A DNA stretch of 64,000 bases from Apostichopus japonicus (taxonomy: Eukaryota; Echinodermata; Holothuroidea; Aspidochirotida; Stichopodidae), in NCBI RefSeq assembly GCF_037975245.1, contig NC_092581.1:14535303-14599302 (forward strand), in the 5' to 3' direction. Positions 23,901-35,390 of this stretch are shown here, in pieces. The notes under the pieces are model-generated. The model did not search any database. It saw nothing but the letters and a program-made list of their open reading frames with translations, and was not told the origin of the DNA. Position 1 is the first letter of the stretch; each line of letters starts with the position of its first letter. The translations under genes and the position numbers were made by a program.

Positions 23901-26900
23901 TATAGTGTAGGAGAGAAAATATTTAACTCAACTCAATATGGAAACATATGACAAGCCCGCAAAATGTGTTCACTACGGTCACATCGATACATGTAACAAA
24001 GGCAATTTTTTTACTTGGTATGTAAAGGATATATACCTAGTCCTATTTTACCAATCGCGATTCTTACCTTGTCAAACAAATCCTCCGTCACCTAAGAAAT
24101 TACGAAAGAGAAAGACAAAAAATGAAAAATGAAAAAAGAGAAAAGAAATCAAATTGATAATGAATGACTATAAAGAAATAAAAGATCATTATATTTTATA
24201 TTTAGGAGAGAAAAAAAGAGAAGAAAAAAGGGAAAAGGAGGGGAAAAAAAGAAAAGGAGGAGAGGAAGGAAGGGAAAAGAAAAAGAAAAAAAGAGGGAAA
24301 AAGGAGAAAGGAGGGAGTAGAAGATAGCCAAGACCTCGGGAAGAGAAAGAGGAACAGTCATAGTTAAAGCGCTGATCCCTATTATATACACAGGTAGCCA
24401 GTGACAGATCAAGGATTACGGAAGGGGTGTGCGCCTCACCCTACCCCTTACATCGACAACTCCATTTTTGACGTTTCCATTTTTCCTCTCTCACTAATGT
24501 ATCTATATAAATACTATATATGGTCTATCATAACGCGTGTGTGTGTATGGACGCCTTAAACAATTGTAGAATTGTGCTATATGGAACCAACTGTGGCTGG
24601 TCTTGAACTCGACCGAGTCGTCGGGGAACATTTCGGGAAGGGGGCGACCGCCCCCCCCCCCCCCGAGCAAATTTTCTTTATGACATCGCTAGTAATTTCA
24701 AAATAGACAATGCTTAGATGCAACTTACAAGGCCTGGGAAGTGTCATTTCCAGCAATCTGGGAGCATTTTCGGCCAAAATTTTTCTTGTAGGCTTCGCGC
24801 CAACGCATGGTGGCGCTTCGCTTAGATAGTTTGCCTACAGGCAATTACTCGCTACACGCCTGTTCGAATTTGTAAAGCAAAGAGCAGATATAACATCATA
24901 TCAGTGAGCATTGAAATGCATTTTCCACGATGAACAGCCTCAAAAACTGTCTATGTGTGTAGTCAAAGGCGTAGGAGCCCAATTGGATTTGGGGGCTGTA
25001 ATGACTTGCCCGAAAAAAAAAGCCAAAATTTTTCGCGCGTTCAACATATCGATGCCAATATCATATAAGCAAACATCGGTCATTATATTGCATGGCATCG
25101 TGTACCGCACGGTCCGTCAAAGTTGCACAGTATACCGCCAAATGCTAATGTAAACAACGAAATATCTTATGTAGATGGAGAAAAAGCATACAGATCCATT
25201 TATGTCAAAACTCTCTTTTACAGTAGTAATGTCGGCCAAGCTTACAACTTTATTTTAATTACCACGGAGATCATTTTTAAGCTATTCATTGCTATTTATT
25301 TTTCTTTCAGTAGGTGTCCGAAAAAAATTGGAAAAAATTGGGTTGCGGGGGGGGGGGGGGGGGGCTGCAGCCCCCGCCTCCTACGGGACCTACGCCTATG
25401 TGTGTAGTGTTCGGTTTCGATATACCTCATATCGGAAATATCTGCTATTTTTCTGTTCCTTCAACGAAGTTTTACAATAGCCATTATAAGAGGTTTTAAT
25501 ATTTCTACACCAATAAATTAACTGTGTCTGAATTTTCCAAAATTTCCTCACCAACATTATTCATCATACTTTCCTCTACTCGTGCAATTTTGACCTGTCT
25601 GTTAGGGGTTCAAGGAGGTTTTTCTATATTGGTTATCCATAGATTGAATTTTGTGCAACATTATGGGTATGTTTTGAAGTGATTTTATTCACGAGAAATG
25701 TGAATTTTCAAATTCTCAACAAATAATGGGCTTAAAACCTTGAAAAGTGGGGCTTTCGGATATTGTGGGCCGTGACGTAGAATCACCTACAAAAGCAATC
25801 ATCCATAGGACATGCAATGAGGTCGAACATGATCTGTGACTGGTGACAATCTTCAAAAAGGTTATGGATGGAAAAAAAACTTTTGGGAAATACTTTGTTC
25901 TCAGGCAAAAGTGTACATCTGGTTGGTCATTTTCAAGCCCGAGAAGTGCCATTTCCGGTGATCTGGGGGGTATCAAAACCAAAAATTTTCTTGTACGCTC
26001 CGCGCCAACCGATGGTGGTGCTCCGCTTAGATAGTAATTCGCTCCCCCCGGGTTGGAAAATCCTGGATACGCGCCTGTTAATATATCATTATATATACAT
26101 GTTGTGACTTTCACTAAAACCTGTATAATACTATCGTTATCAGTACAAATATATGGTTGAATATTGTACATGCTGCGAAGAAATTCTCACAAATGTTAAA
26201 ATACTGTTAAGTGGGCAAAGTTTGCACTTGAAGCTTTTGCTGCCAGTCTTATTTCAACAGTACTGTTGTAATGTAAAACTGCATCATTGTCGTCGTCATC
26301 GTCGTCGTCATCGTCATCATCATCATCGTCATCGTCATCATCATAATTACATATCACACAAGAAGGATTTAGAAAGAAAAAACTGGTCTCGTTCTCAGTA
26401 CCGTGAGGATGTTTCCATGGTGTGGGCTCACGCCAGCGCTCATAAATACAGCATCAATTCCACCATATTTACGAACTGTCTGTAAAACAAGAGGAAAAAT
26501 TTATATAGGTATTTATCCTAAAAATTATTATTATTTTTTTGGTTTTTCGCTTTGCCATTCAGTTAAACCTTCTTGAGTCTAATAGAAAACAACTTGATTG
26601 GCTAAGATCTTTTCTTGGGTTCCAGATCTTCCAGCCCCCCCCCCCCTCCAAACATTCCCACCCCGTGTGCGGACGAGCCTATTGAAATTATTTATGTTCA
26701 TGTCTAATGATCTCCATTGGTAATGCCTTGCATTACTGATTCGTTAAAATGACCAAATATCTTTAAATGCAACCCCACCCTCCCTCCGCCGACCCCCCCC
26801 CCCCCACACACACACATTCGGACCGAACCATGTTTGTTACATTTTTGCAAAGTAATTATGCTTAATAGACTCTAAAAGACCCATATATAGTCGTAAAACT

Positions 26901-29900
26901 AACACGTCAGATGGTTTATTCCAACCCTCTCACCCTTCCACCCGTACCGGTAGAAACCCTCCCAATCATCCAGCCATCTATATCAGTGTTTCCCTAACTT
27001 TATTCCCCAAGAACCCCCTGTGAATGTCAGAGTTGTCCGTGAACCCCCGACTTTTCGAGACACGATTTGAGTCATTTTTTATACTATAATACGCATAACA
27101 GTGCTTCGTAAAAGATCAAGTTCATAGTGTAATATTGTAATGAAGAAAAACAAGAGATGAACAAATATTTATTTAAAAACTTCAAGATCAGATCAGGCCT
27201 TTATCTTCACGACGTACTGTCATGCGTATACCAAAGTCATGCGGCCTGTGTCTGTTTCATAGTTCAGTTATTTATCACTATTACGGTACTAATATATATG
27301 GCAACCTATGCGTATGGAACGCGAAAAGAGTTTGTCGATAGGTACGACTTTTGTACATTACTAAATTATATGATATATCAGATTTTAGTTCAACAAAACG
27401 TATACTCTAGTTTTGACTTTCAGAAACGTCTCACGAACCCCCCAGGGCTGGACTCACGCACCCCCCTGGGGGTTTCATGAACCCCAGTTAGGGAACCCCT
27501 GATCTATGATCGTTTGCTTGTATAACTTACAAAATCTAAAAGTTTCCGTCTGTCTTCTCTCTCCCCCTGGTGACAAGTCATTCCGTGAACGTCGATACCT
27601 TCATTTCGTAACTCAGTCACGGCCTGTTTAACGTTTGTCTCTTGTCTGCTACTGATGACAAGTTTCCCTCCTTCCAGTCCAACCCGCCTTGCGGCTTCCA
27701 ACCCAATACTGGATATAGAAAACCTCGTAATTATTCATAATTATTCATTATAATTATTCATAAAAATGCATAATTATTCATGACCTGATTTATATAATCA
27801 ACTGCGCGTGATCCTGTCTGAGACCTTCAAGTATCGTTTATCAGATATTTTGATTTGGTGAGGCTTAACTTGACTTTTTACTTCCATATTCCATTTCTTG
27901 CCAGGCTCGCGCAAACGTCTATTGAAGTGTTTTCTTTTTTTTTAAAGTAACAACGGAGAACTGACTGAGAAATTATAATCAATGGAAAAGATTTAATAAA
28001 TCTAAGGCTAGAACGGGATTTGAACCCGTGACCTCTCTCTCTCTGTGGATGTACAACTGGCCAGGTGAAATGAACGATTACCGAATACTACTGGGGCGTG
28101 AGCTCTGGTTACACGGTATATACAAAGTACTTTGGTTTCTGACTGGCGCTCCGAAACTGAAATGGCTATATTGGGATGGCCAAAAAATCAAGGGCTAGGT
28201 AGCTGAGTTATATAAGAGTCCTGGGTATATGTAATTCACAGGTGACTAGTTATATGTGTAAATTGGTAAATTAATGTGCAAAAAAATGACTTTAAATCGA
28301 TCCAGTGTTCAAAGTATAGGCTAGGATAGGGTCCCTCTGATATGAAAGTCAGAGTTGGGGACTCGAGTCAGGGACTCGGACTCGAGTCCGACTCGAGTCG
28401 CAAATTTTAGGACTTGAGACTCGACTCGAGACTCGGCTGTCAGAGACTTGGGACTTGACTTGAGACTTGCCCAAAAAGTTAGCAAAGACTTGGGACTTGA
28501 CTTGAGACTTGCCTTCAAAAGACTCGGTTTTTCTACTAGAGACTTGTTTGTATTTCACAATTTTCTAATCATTAAATAACTTCATAAGTTGATATCGATA
28601 ATAAATAATTATGGTTTCGTGTACGCAGGGCCGTCTTAAGTGATCACCGGGCCCTGGGCCCGGCAATGGAGCGGGACCCATCAATCAAGTGAGTTCGAAA
28701 AAAGTTGCGTGAAAAATTGACATCCTTGACAATCGCTCAAGCATAGACATGCCTGCATTTACCACCCCTCCCTATGTCGCGCATAAAGCATAAAACTTTA
28801 GCTGAATAGCATACGTGATATATCTAAAAAATGAAATACATTATAGAAGAGAAATCTTCCAGTTGCCCTCCATCCCTTCCCTAACAATACTGGACTTACC
28901 ATTTGTCACACCCTTGTGTTGAGTCTTTCAACTGAGAGGGAGGTGTAGGCGGTTTTACACTATCTAACGCAACGTAGTCGCCAAGAACGTGAAGTATTTT
29001 TAAGGGAGGGCCCGAGGAACATGAACTTATAGCATGCTCCTCATGGTGAAACATATTTGCACCTATTAGGTGAATTGAGTGTACTGTTAATAGTAGGAGA
29101 GACTAGCGTAGGTTCTTATGACCAACTAGACCGGTTTCTGCTTTCAAACTTCATAGGAGGAGCTTCATCAGTAGTAGCCTTTGAATATTTTATATTCGGC
29201 CTGGGCGTCTCATTCTCAAAATGCATCTATTTTCTGTGCACAAGTTTTTATGGACTCATGGTGCAGCTATAAGAGCATCTAAAAGAGCTTCGTGTGAACC
29301 TTGAGAGTCAGCTGATTCTTCGTTAGTACGAAACCTTGAGTTAACAAGTTAATCTTTGAGATTTTGGGCCCTATTGTAGGCTAGAATCGGTTCTTTTGGA
29401 AACAGTTTGGATAATTGTTGCGTGTTGCGAGATTAAGTGCCAATGTTTCTAAAGTGTTTTTTTTTTCAAATGCGTGGTTTTGATATGGGGTGTAAAGGTG
29501 AGCTTGAACACAAGTGGTGGTTACTTTTGTTTAGGTTTGTTAGTGAGGTATTGCCCACGGTTTTCAAATTTTATGCCTTTCGTGGCTGAGGCAATTTCCT
29601 CTTTCTTATAGTTACGGAGTAACAGTTTCTCTGTGTAAGCCTTCGGGGCATTGTATATTCCAGGGTTGCCAACTCAGATTTGAATATTTAATGTCAAACT
29701 CTCAAGTGTTTCACCAACTCTCGTCACAAGTTGTCAAGTATCGAATTCAATCAGGCATAATGGCCTATTCAATAAGTTTTCCTCCCAGATTAAGACACGG
29801 GGTTACTGTGATTGCGGGGCCCCTGACAACGCGGGGCCCTGGGCCAGGGCCCAGTGGGCCCATGCGTTAAGACGGCCCTGCGTGTACGCTCGAATTACGA

Positions 29901-30560
29901 GCGCCCAACGACGACTACATGCGTTACCATAACTACCATTGGCTTGGTTGAATATTCCATCCAGGGCTGCTGTTTGGCTGAAAGTTGGCCTTTTTCAATA
30001 AAACAGTGGCTAGCAAATTTTGAGGTAATTTGTTCCGTGGCGTGTGCCCCGGTTTTGCTATTCGGCTGTTTAATTTATACCACATAATTCCTGGAACACT
30101 GTTACATTATTCGTAGCCTGCATCATTGTATTCAAACTTCAAAGACTTGAGACTTGACTTGGGACTTGCTCATAGGGACTTGAGACTTGACTCGAGACTC
30201 GACCTCCAAAGACTTGAGACTTGACTTGAGACTCGCTCAAAATTTTCAAGGTGACTTGAGACTTGACTTGAGACTTGCTGGTAAAGACTTGAGACTTGAC
30301 TTGAGACTTGCAGCTAGGGACTTGTTGACAACTCTGATGAAAGTGTTCCAACGTCAATAGGCTTATGTGTTGATCTCGGACTACCTTATGATTCAAAAAT
30401 CAACTCTCATAGTAAGGTTTAGCATCTTGATAAACTAATATCTTATATTCAACTTTGGCACCTAAATGGAAGGAACGCATGGAGATAAAAAAAAATCTAC
30501 TTACCCTTGCGTTGCCCCAGTCATTAAAATCACCTTTCCTAGAAATCTCTCAATAGGCAT
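20972..30560 (-). CDS. DHRS4-like short-chain dehydrogenase/reductase, complete, eight exons
   Basis: A classical NAD(P)-dependent SDR. Exons on the minus strand are 30505-30560, 27531-27708, 26402-26479, 23754-23824, 23103-23166, 22004-22138, 21358-21422 and 20972-21092. They total 768 nt (255 residues plus stop) and every phase joins. Motifs: TGATQGIG at residues 14-21 (cofactor glycines), MSAG at 91-94 where most SDRs have NNAG, DVNVK at 107-111 with the catalytic Asn, GGSIVTNST at 128-136, YAVSK at 154-158 (catalytic Tyr/Lys), then RINCVLPGLIDTNF. DHRS4 is the nearest family by layout and C-terminal motifs, but the C-terminus is SRYC, not a peroxisomal SRL. The join of exons 3 and 4 gives a segment about six to eight residues shorter than DHRS4 between GNI and DVN, so the exon 3 donor or a micro-exon may be misplaced. 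Intron 1 holds two nested hAT elements. Confidence 0.88.
22763..23000 (+). mobile_element. tRNA-derived SINE with (ATAC)n tail
   Basis: The head folds as a tRNA: GGAGTG at the 5' end pairs with CACTCC at about 22824-22829. The A-box-like TTAGCTCAATGG and B-box-like GCGTTCGAGTC are present. A unique body of about 130 bp follows, ending 'gaggatctaaaatatatac' with (ATAC)n. It lies in an intron of the minus-strand SDR gene. The shorter copy at 18073-18210 belongs to the same family. Confidence 0.85.
24108..24352. repeat. Polypurine GA-rich tract
   Basis: The upper strand is almost wholly A and G in runs of GAAAAAA and GGAGG type, especially 24203-24352. It is a simple-sequence tract that could form triplex DNA. 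The minus-strand ORF through it (Phe/Leu/Ser-rich) is an artefact. Confidence 0.8.
24590..24860. mobile_element. Degenerate element carrying the shared core block
   Basis: The core (24768-24831) reads TTTTTCTTGTAGGCTTCGCG, then CCAACGCATGGTGGCGCTTC. It is preceded by 'gggaagtgtcatttccagca', also shared with the other copies. A C-run stands at about 24650-24664. Ends are not clear. Confidence 0.6.
25860..26079. mobile_element. Element carrying the shared core block, in SDR intron
   Basis: The core at 25976-26034 is nearly identical to those at 5260 and 14240. The right end AAATCCTGGATACGCGCCTG (about 26058-26077) matches the family end. The left end is undefined. It lies in the intron between exons 3 and 4 of the minus-strand SDR gene. 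Confidence 0.62.
26287..26345. repeat. Trinucleotide (TCR)n microsatellite
   Basis: About 60 bp of GTC/ATC triplets, a short relative of the long array at 9075-9752, just upstream of (and close to) SDR exon 3. Confidence 0.9.
28350..30336. mobile_element. Outer hAT-like element with GACTTGAGACTTG subterminal arrays
   Basis: It starts CAGAGTTGGGGACTCGAGTC and ends GACTTGTTGACAACTCTG. ATGAAAGT flanks both sides (28342-28349 and 30337-30344). The subterminal arrays of GACTTGAGACTTG or GACTCGAGTC words (28355-28545, inverted at 30142-30330) are typical transposase-binding-type arrays of hAT elements. No transposase ORF remains. It sits in intron 1 of the minus-strand SDR gene and is itself interrupted by the element at 28626-29880. 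Confidence 0.9.
28626..29880. mobile_element. Inner hAT-like element nested in the outer one
   Basis: It starts CAGGGCCGTCTTAAG and ends TTAAGACGGCCCTG, perfect inverted ends. CGTGTACG flanks both sides (28618-28625 and 29881-29888), a perfect 8-bp duplication. The G/C-rich GGGCCCTGGGCC motifs lie just inside both ends. It is 1,255 bp without an intact long ORF, so it is non-autonomous or decayed. Being whole within the outer element, it inserted later. Confidence 0.92.
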
Positions 30561-33369
30561 CTTGACGTTGCTTCTTTACCTAGTCTGCAAATGAACATAG
30601 AAACACTTTTCACTACAAGAATATAGCCTATGTATATCAGTCGTTCTAAGATGTATACGATCTGAAAATAGTTTCAAACTGTTAGATGTTGTGTAACTCG
30701 TTCTATTAATACACCGACACTGTATTCCGGAGGGCCAAAGTTGCATTTTTGGTAAAGATAAATAAAAACAGCGTTCGCGCAGCGAATTACCAGGAAGAAC
30801 CATTTATGCAAATCATCTCTGCATTCATGAGAATTTGTGTCTTTTTATACTTCGCGAATTCTGCAAAGTAGATGTCTGGTAGTAATTTAATAGATTCTTG
30901 TTAACTAGGTTAAAAAAAAGGGGAAAAATGTTTACAGTATTGTAACAAGAGAACCTGCAGTGCATGGTCACCATGCAGTTGCTCCTGGTAACTTGTTACA
31001 ATCTCACATCAAAGTGTTTCCATGGAGACATATATAAGGTGGCATATAGGATGAACACTATACGGCGTTTATATTAAACAACCGGTTGAAATGAAGAAGA
31101 ACATTATAATTTAAGAGTTAAAAGAAAACATTGAAACATCCCACCTCCCCCCTCCCCCCTCCCTCCCTCCTTCCCCAAAGACAAAGGAAAACCCAACAAC
31201 AACAACAAAAAAATCACTAGACCTATCGAATTTAATGTCAGTTATTATACGTGGCCATTACGGAATAGTTGAGCTACTTTGTAACTTTCAGAACAAGTCC
31301 ATACTTAAATAGAAATTCTGTCACATTTACTGAAAACTTACCGTTCTTAAGCCACCCTAGTATATAATCAATCTTGTTTCATTCTGTAACGACTAGGCTT
31401 GATGTTTACATCTACACTTGTGCGACCTTTAACCAAAAATCCCACTGTGAAATACTATTACAAAATATTTCCTATATATAATATAAACAACGCTTAATCG
31501 TTTAACTTTTATGAATGGTTTGTTCGTTTTCAAATGAAAACCTAGTTTAACTTGGATGTCTTATCTTATCGTTCCTGGTTCGAGTTTGATGGACTGGATA
31601 TTATTTAATGTTTTCAGTTACCGTATAGCCTAACTCTCAATATTTATTTCAGTATGGTACTACTACTCTATATATGGCTTTGGCTGGAGTTATCCTGATA
31701 TGACTATATTTATTTGAAAGAGGATCTCAACACGAATAACCCCCTTCTCTACGACTCTAATAGGCGTATATTGTAGATATGATAGCGAGATATGAATAAA
31801 AAGAGCTTATTATGCCATATATAGGCTACCAGGGGCGGATGAGTGACATATATGGGTTAACCGACTCGTTACTGGTGCGCCGCTGGGTCCGAGGAATCGG
31901 AGATTACCCCCAGGTTGAAATATCGAAGGCGCACACTTTCCCAATAGTCGAGGTGCCAAATGCCTGGTTGTTTTCGAGTCCCTAACGGCGCCATTTGAAT
32001 CACTGAACATGTACGAATTTACGTTTTAAATAGCGGCGATTTTAAACAAGATTCTAATCTATAAACAGGACTCTGAAAGAATCCATTACTGCAAAGCAGG
32101 ACTGTAAGACATTTAATTATAAGTAACCATTTTAAGAAAAATAAATTAAAACCCTTACATGAATGAAATATCCCCTTGACGCGTGAGTTGATATAGCACT
32201 TCGAGTAAATCTTGTTGCTGCGGGGAAGCTTTTCTTAGTCACAGTGAATACTGTTTCTGTCACGGCTTATCTGTTCTGAACTTGAAATGCTATGATAGCT
32301 TGTCTATTGATGCCAAATTTGTAACAGTACAAACAGGAAGTACAAATATAGCTCTCTGTATAGGCAGGGTTGACCCTGACGTTTCTGCGTTTGTAGCAAT
32401 ATCTGTCAGCTCTCACGTGTACTTTATTTATTAGCTCAAATGGAATGTATGCCCTAGATTGGTTAAAACGAACAGTGTGGCAACATGGTGTAGCCTATAG
32501 TGAAGGTTAATTAATTAGTGAATTTGGCCCCTATGTAGATAGTGTCCGGTTAGCCATTGTGTACCAAAGTAAAATGTGTTCGGATGTATAAAATAAACTG
32601 AATTGTCTTTTCTACGTCACAGTAAATTTGGTGTCAATTTTTGGTGAAAAAATCTCGACACGCTGCTTAATTAATTAACTTAATTAATTAACTAACTGAA
32701 GAGATAAGCTTCTGATGTAGATCATGCTAGGATCGCAACATCATAAGCAGCAGTAGCATGTATGTCGGTATACCGTGAGTTGATCACTATAGGTATGTAC
32801 ATGTTCCTCCGTACTTATTGAAGACAACGAGATATCTTTTGTCAGAAGTTTGAAGTCAGTTTCTTGCAGCTTAATTTGTGTCTGTTGAACCACAAATTCG
32901 TTTAAAAACAAGTCTTTTGTTAGATAAACAACAGAAATGTAGCCAATCATTAAACGTCGGTGTGTGTTCGAATGCTAATAACGTTGTCACTCGTATTACG
33001 GCTTGAGTGACCTGTCGGCGCATGCGTGGTGAGTTAATGTCCTCGTGGATGTTTCACCTTTTCACGGAAGAAGAAAAAGAATGTTTGTGAGCGCTATCAT
33101 CACCCCCGATCGTGTTACTTGAATTCAGAGATATGGTACAGCGCTGAATAAAATATTTACTTTGGTTCAGAGATCTCACGATTGACCACGCACAGTAAGA
33201 CCCATATGACTGTTGAACGCTGGCGAGCCCGTTGTATATAAGTTACATGTTAGAAAGCGTAATTTTGCATCCTGACTCAATTTCCAAACATATTTAATGT
33301 CACTTCTTTCATTACGTACTGTATGGGAAGGGATAGAATGGGATGCATTATGCATACCAGGTTGCCTTT

Positions 33370-33453
33370 CATAAAAGTCACCCAAGAAATAGCCTGGGCA
33401 CGAAAACCAGACAACTTGATCCACTCCCAACCCTATAGTCCCCTTACTTCGAG
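33370..33453 (+). repeat. Dispersed repeat, second copy
   Basis: It shares 'aaaagtcacccaaga', 'gcacgaaaaccag' and 'tagtccccttact' with the copies at 7775 and (inverted) 35041. Confidence 0.6.
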
Positions 33454-33896
33454 ATTTTAGCGGTTGCCAGATCATTAAAGGTTTTACGTCCAGTGAATCA
33501 TCATGAGTCCCCTAGACAGGGTAAAAGATAATACACGTTGATCTTCAATGGCCAAAAGAGCCATAACTCCTTCACGTAAGTTTGGAATTTGTAGTTTCGT
33601 GTACCTTTCTTTCATAACAATATTCAACCACTCACCTAAAATTCACTCAGGTTACTTATTTGCTAGCCTATATGAACTCTCAGTGTACGGCATAACTCCT
33701 AAATACGCAAACACGAAGCAGTTTCACCTATAGTCACGGAAAACTTCTCAACGTATAAAAGTATTTTCTTAAAGGCCAAATAATGACGTTTATAAATCAT
33801 GACAATCCAAGCTGAGAAGTTCTAAAAAAAAAAAAGGGGGGGGGGTCACGTCATATTGCTGTAAGATATATATAATCAGATTCTGTGTGTATATAG

Positions 33897-33966
33897 CATG
33901 ATAATGGCATGACCATCATACCAAAATATATATATATATTGGTCTGATGGTCGTGCCATTATCATG
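33897..33966. ncRNA. Long hairpin with AT loop (possible small RNA precursor or MITE relic)
   Basis: The left arm CATGATAATGGCATGACCAT, then CATACCA, pairs with the right arm TGGTCTGATGGTCGTGCCAT, then TATCATG. That is about 27 bp with two mismatches around an AATATATATATATATATT loop that can itself fold. The size fits a miRNA precursor, but a short MITE or solo inverted repeat gives the same picture. No expression evidence is available here. Confidence 0.4.
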
Positions 33967-34330
33967 TATATATAAACATATATATCGTTTGAAATATTAA
34001 ATATAGAACAGAATGTAAACAATTAATCTTGGATAATCATAATCTTGACCTTTGGAATGAACTAGAGATAACATCACTAATAGCTAGTTTCACCTTGGCA
34101 TTGTAAAATCTTTGGCATTAGTAATGGTCAGTAAATAACCTACCCTTGAAAGGGTGAAGATATCTTTTGAGTTACCATGAAAAATGCTATTTTTTCTGTT
34201 TACTCTTAGGATCACCAAAGATATTCTTTTACCAAAATAGAGCCCTACTTGTACTTGTACGGACACGCGTCACGTTTGCCTCGGCCAACTCCCCCTTCCC
34301 TTCGCTGATCCATAGACTACTGCTGAACAT

Positions 34331-34354
34331 GGCGCCATTGTTCAATATTGCCGG
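34331..34354 (+). other. Possible first-exon end with donor site
   Basis: ATGGCGCCATTGTTC and on to GCCG is followed by a strong GTAAGT donor at 34355. It looks like a start-containing exon (MAPLFNIAG). Its phase does not fit the exon at 37455, so if used it would be a 5'UTR or uORF exon of the downstream gene or of an unseen one. Confidence 0.3.
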
Positions 34355-34621
34355 TAAGTAGCTTGGTTGGGTATATTATATGTGGTTCGAACATCTGACG
34401 TTATATGACATAATTTTCACTTTTGAATAATGATTTCGAACTAAAATCAAACACCATGGTCTTCAGAATTGCCACCAAATCCATTTCCAAAAAAGTCAAA
34501 TAGTGACCACTAATGCTCAGATTTCAGTATTTTACATCACTGAGACATCATTGAATGCATCGAAGTTAAGCTGGAGGGATCCCTCAGTGTAGAAGATGTA
34601 CGTGTATGTTGGGGGGGGGGG

Positions 34622-35034
34622 GGATCTCGGCTCCCTCCGCAACTCTCGGCTCCCTCCGCAACTCTCGGCTCCCTCCGCAACTCTCGGCTTCCCCGCAACT
34701 CTCGGCTCCCTCCGCAACTCTCGGCTCCCTCCGCAACTCTCGGCTCCCTCCGCAACTCACGGCTCCCTCCGAAACTCTCGGATCCCTCCGAAACTCTCGG
34801 CTCCCTCCGAAACTCTCGGCTCCCTCCGAAACTCTCGTCACCTCGCTACACTCGTCACCTCGCTACACTCGTCACCTCGCTACACTCGTCACCTCGCTAC
34901 ACTCGTCACTCAGATCTCCTTATTGCACGCTCACCTGCCCTGACTTCAATAGCAACTCGACTCAAATAGAACCCTGACTTCAATAGCAACACGACACAAT
35001 TAGAACCCTGACAATAGCAACTCGACACACAGTC
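34622..35034. repeat. Three adjacent minisatellites (19-, 17- and ~38-bp units)
   Basis: At 34622-34837 there are about eleven units of CTCGGCTCCCTCCGCAACT (19 bp). At 34838-34908 there are four units of CTCGTCACCTCGCTACA (17 bp). At about 34938-35034 there are three imperfect units starting 'accctgac..aatagcaac'. A G12 run precedes the first array. Long ORFs across this region on both strands are artefacts of the repeat. Confidence 0.92.
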
Positions 35035-35040
35035 AGTCTC

Positions 35041-35132
35041 GATGCAAGGGGACTGGGGTAGAGAGCGGATCAGTCGTTCGGTAGTTTGGTTTTCGTGCCC
35101 AAGTTCTTTCCTGGGTGACTTTTCTTAAAAGG
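35041..35132 (-). repeat. Dispersed repeat, inverted third copy
   Basis: This is the reverse complement of the block at 33370-33453: 'gcaaggggact', 'ggttttcgtgcc' and 'tgggtgacttttctt' in order. Confidence 0.6.
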
Positions 35133-35390
35133 TACCTATCGTGGCATTTCGGCTGAGGTTCTATACAGCAACGTTTCTCGGGCTCCTACCTAAGATCATA
35201 TGTACCATTATATCCCCCTTGTAGCTCAACAATAAAATACACCTGACCGATGATGATTACAATCACAATCTCTATGCAACCAGGCTGGGCCTCACCCACC
35301 ACCCTGTAAAGGGCAACAAACCTATGCTGTATCCTAACTTACTCTAATTTGATTAAATGTCTGATATTTAATTGAATTATTGTCTCCACC

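Larger units (their letters stand above)
30561..34330. other. Intergenic stretch, low feature density
   Basis: No gene is recognised. It contains a CT-rich run (31138-31177), a decayed CAGGGGCGGAT element start near 31830, a dispersed repeat copy at 33370-33453, and the hairpin at 33897-33966, annotated separately. Confidence 0.4.

Noticed and set aside
24149-24412. Phe/Leu-rich ORF suggesting a membrane protein
   Set aside because: It is the complement of a polypurine tract.
34532-34977. Overlapping Arg/Glu/Ser- and Leu/Ser/Pro-rich ORFs
   Set aside because: They follow the 19-bp and 17-bp minisatellites and have no other support.
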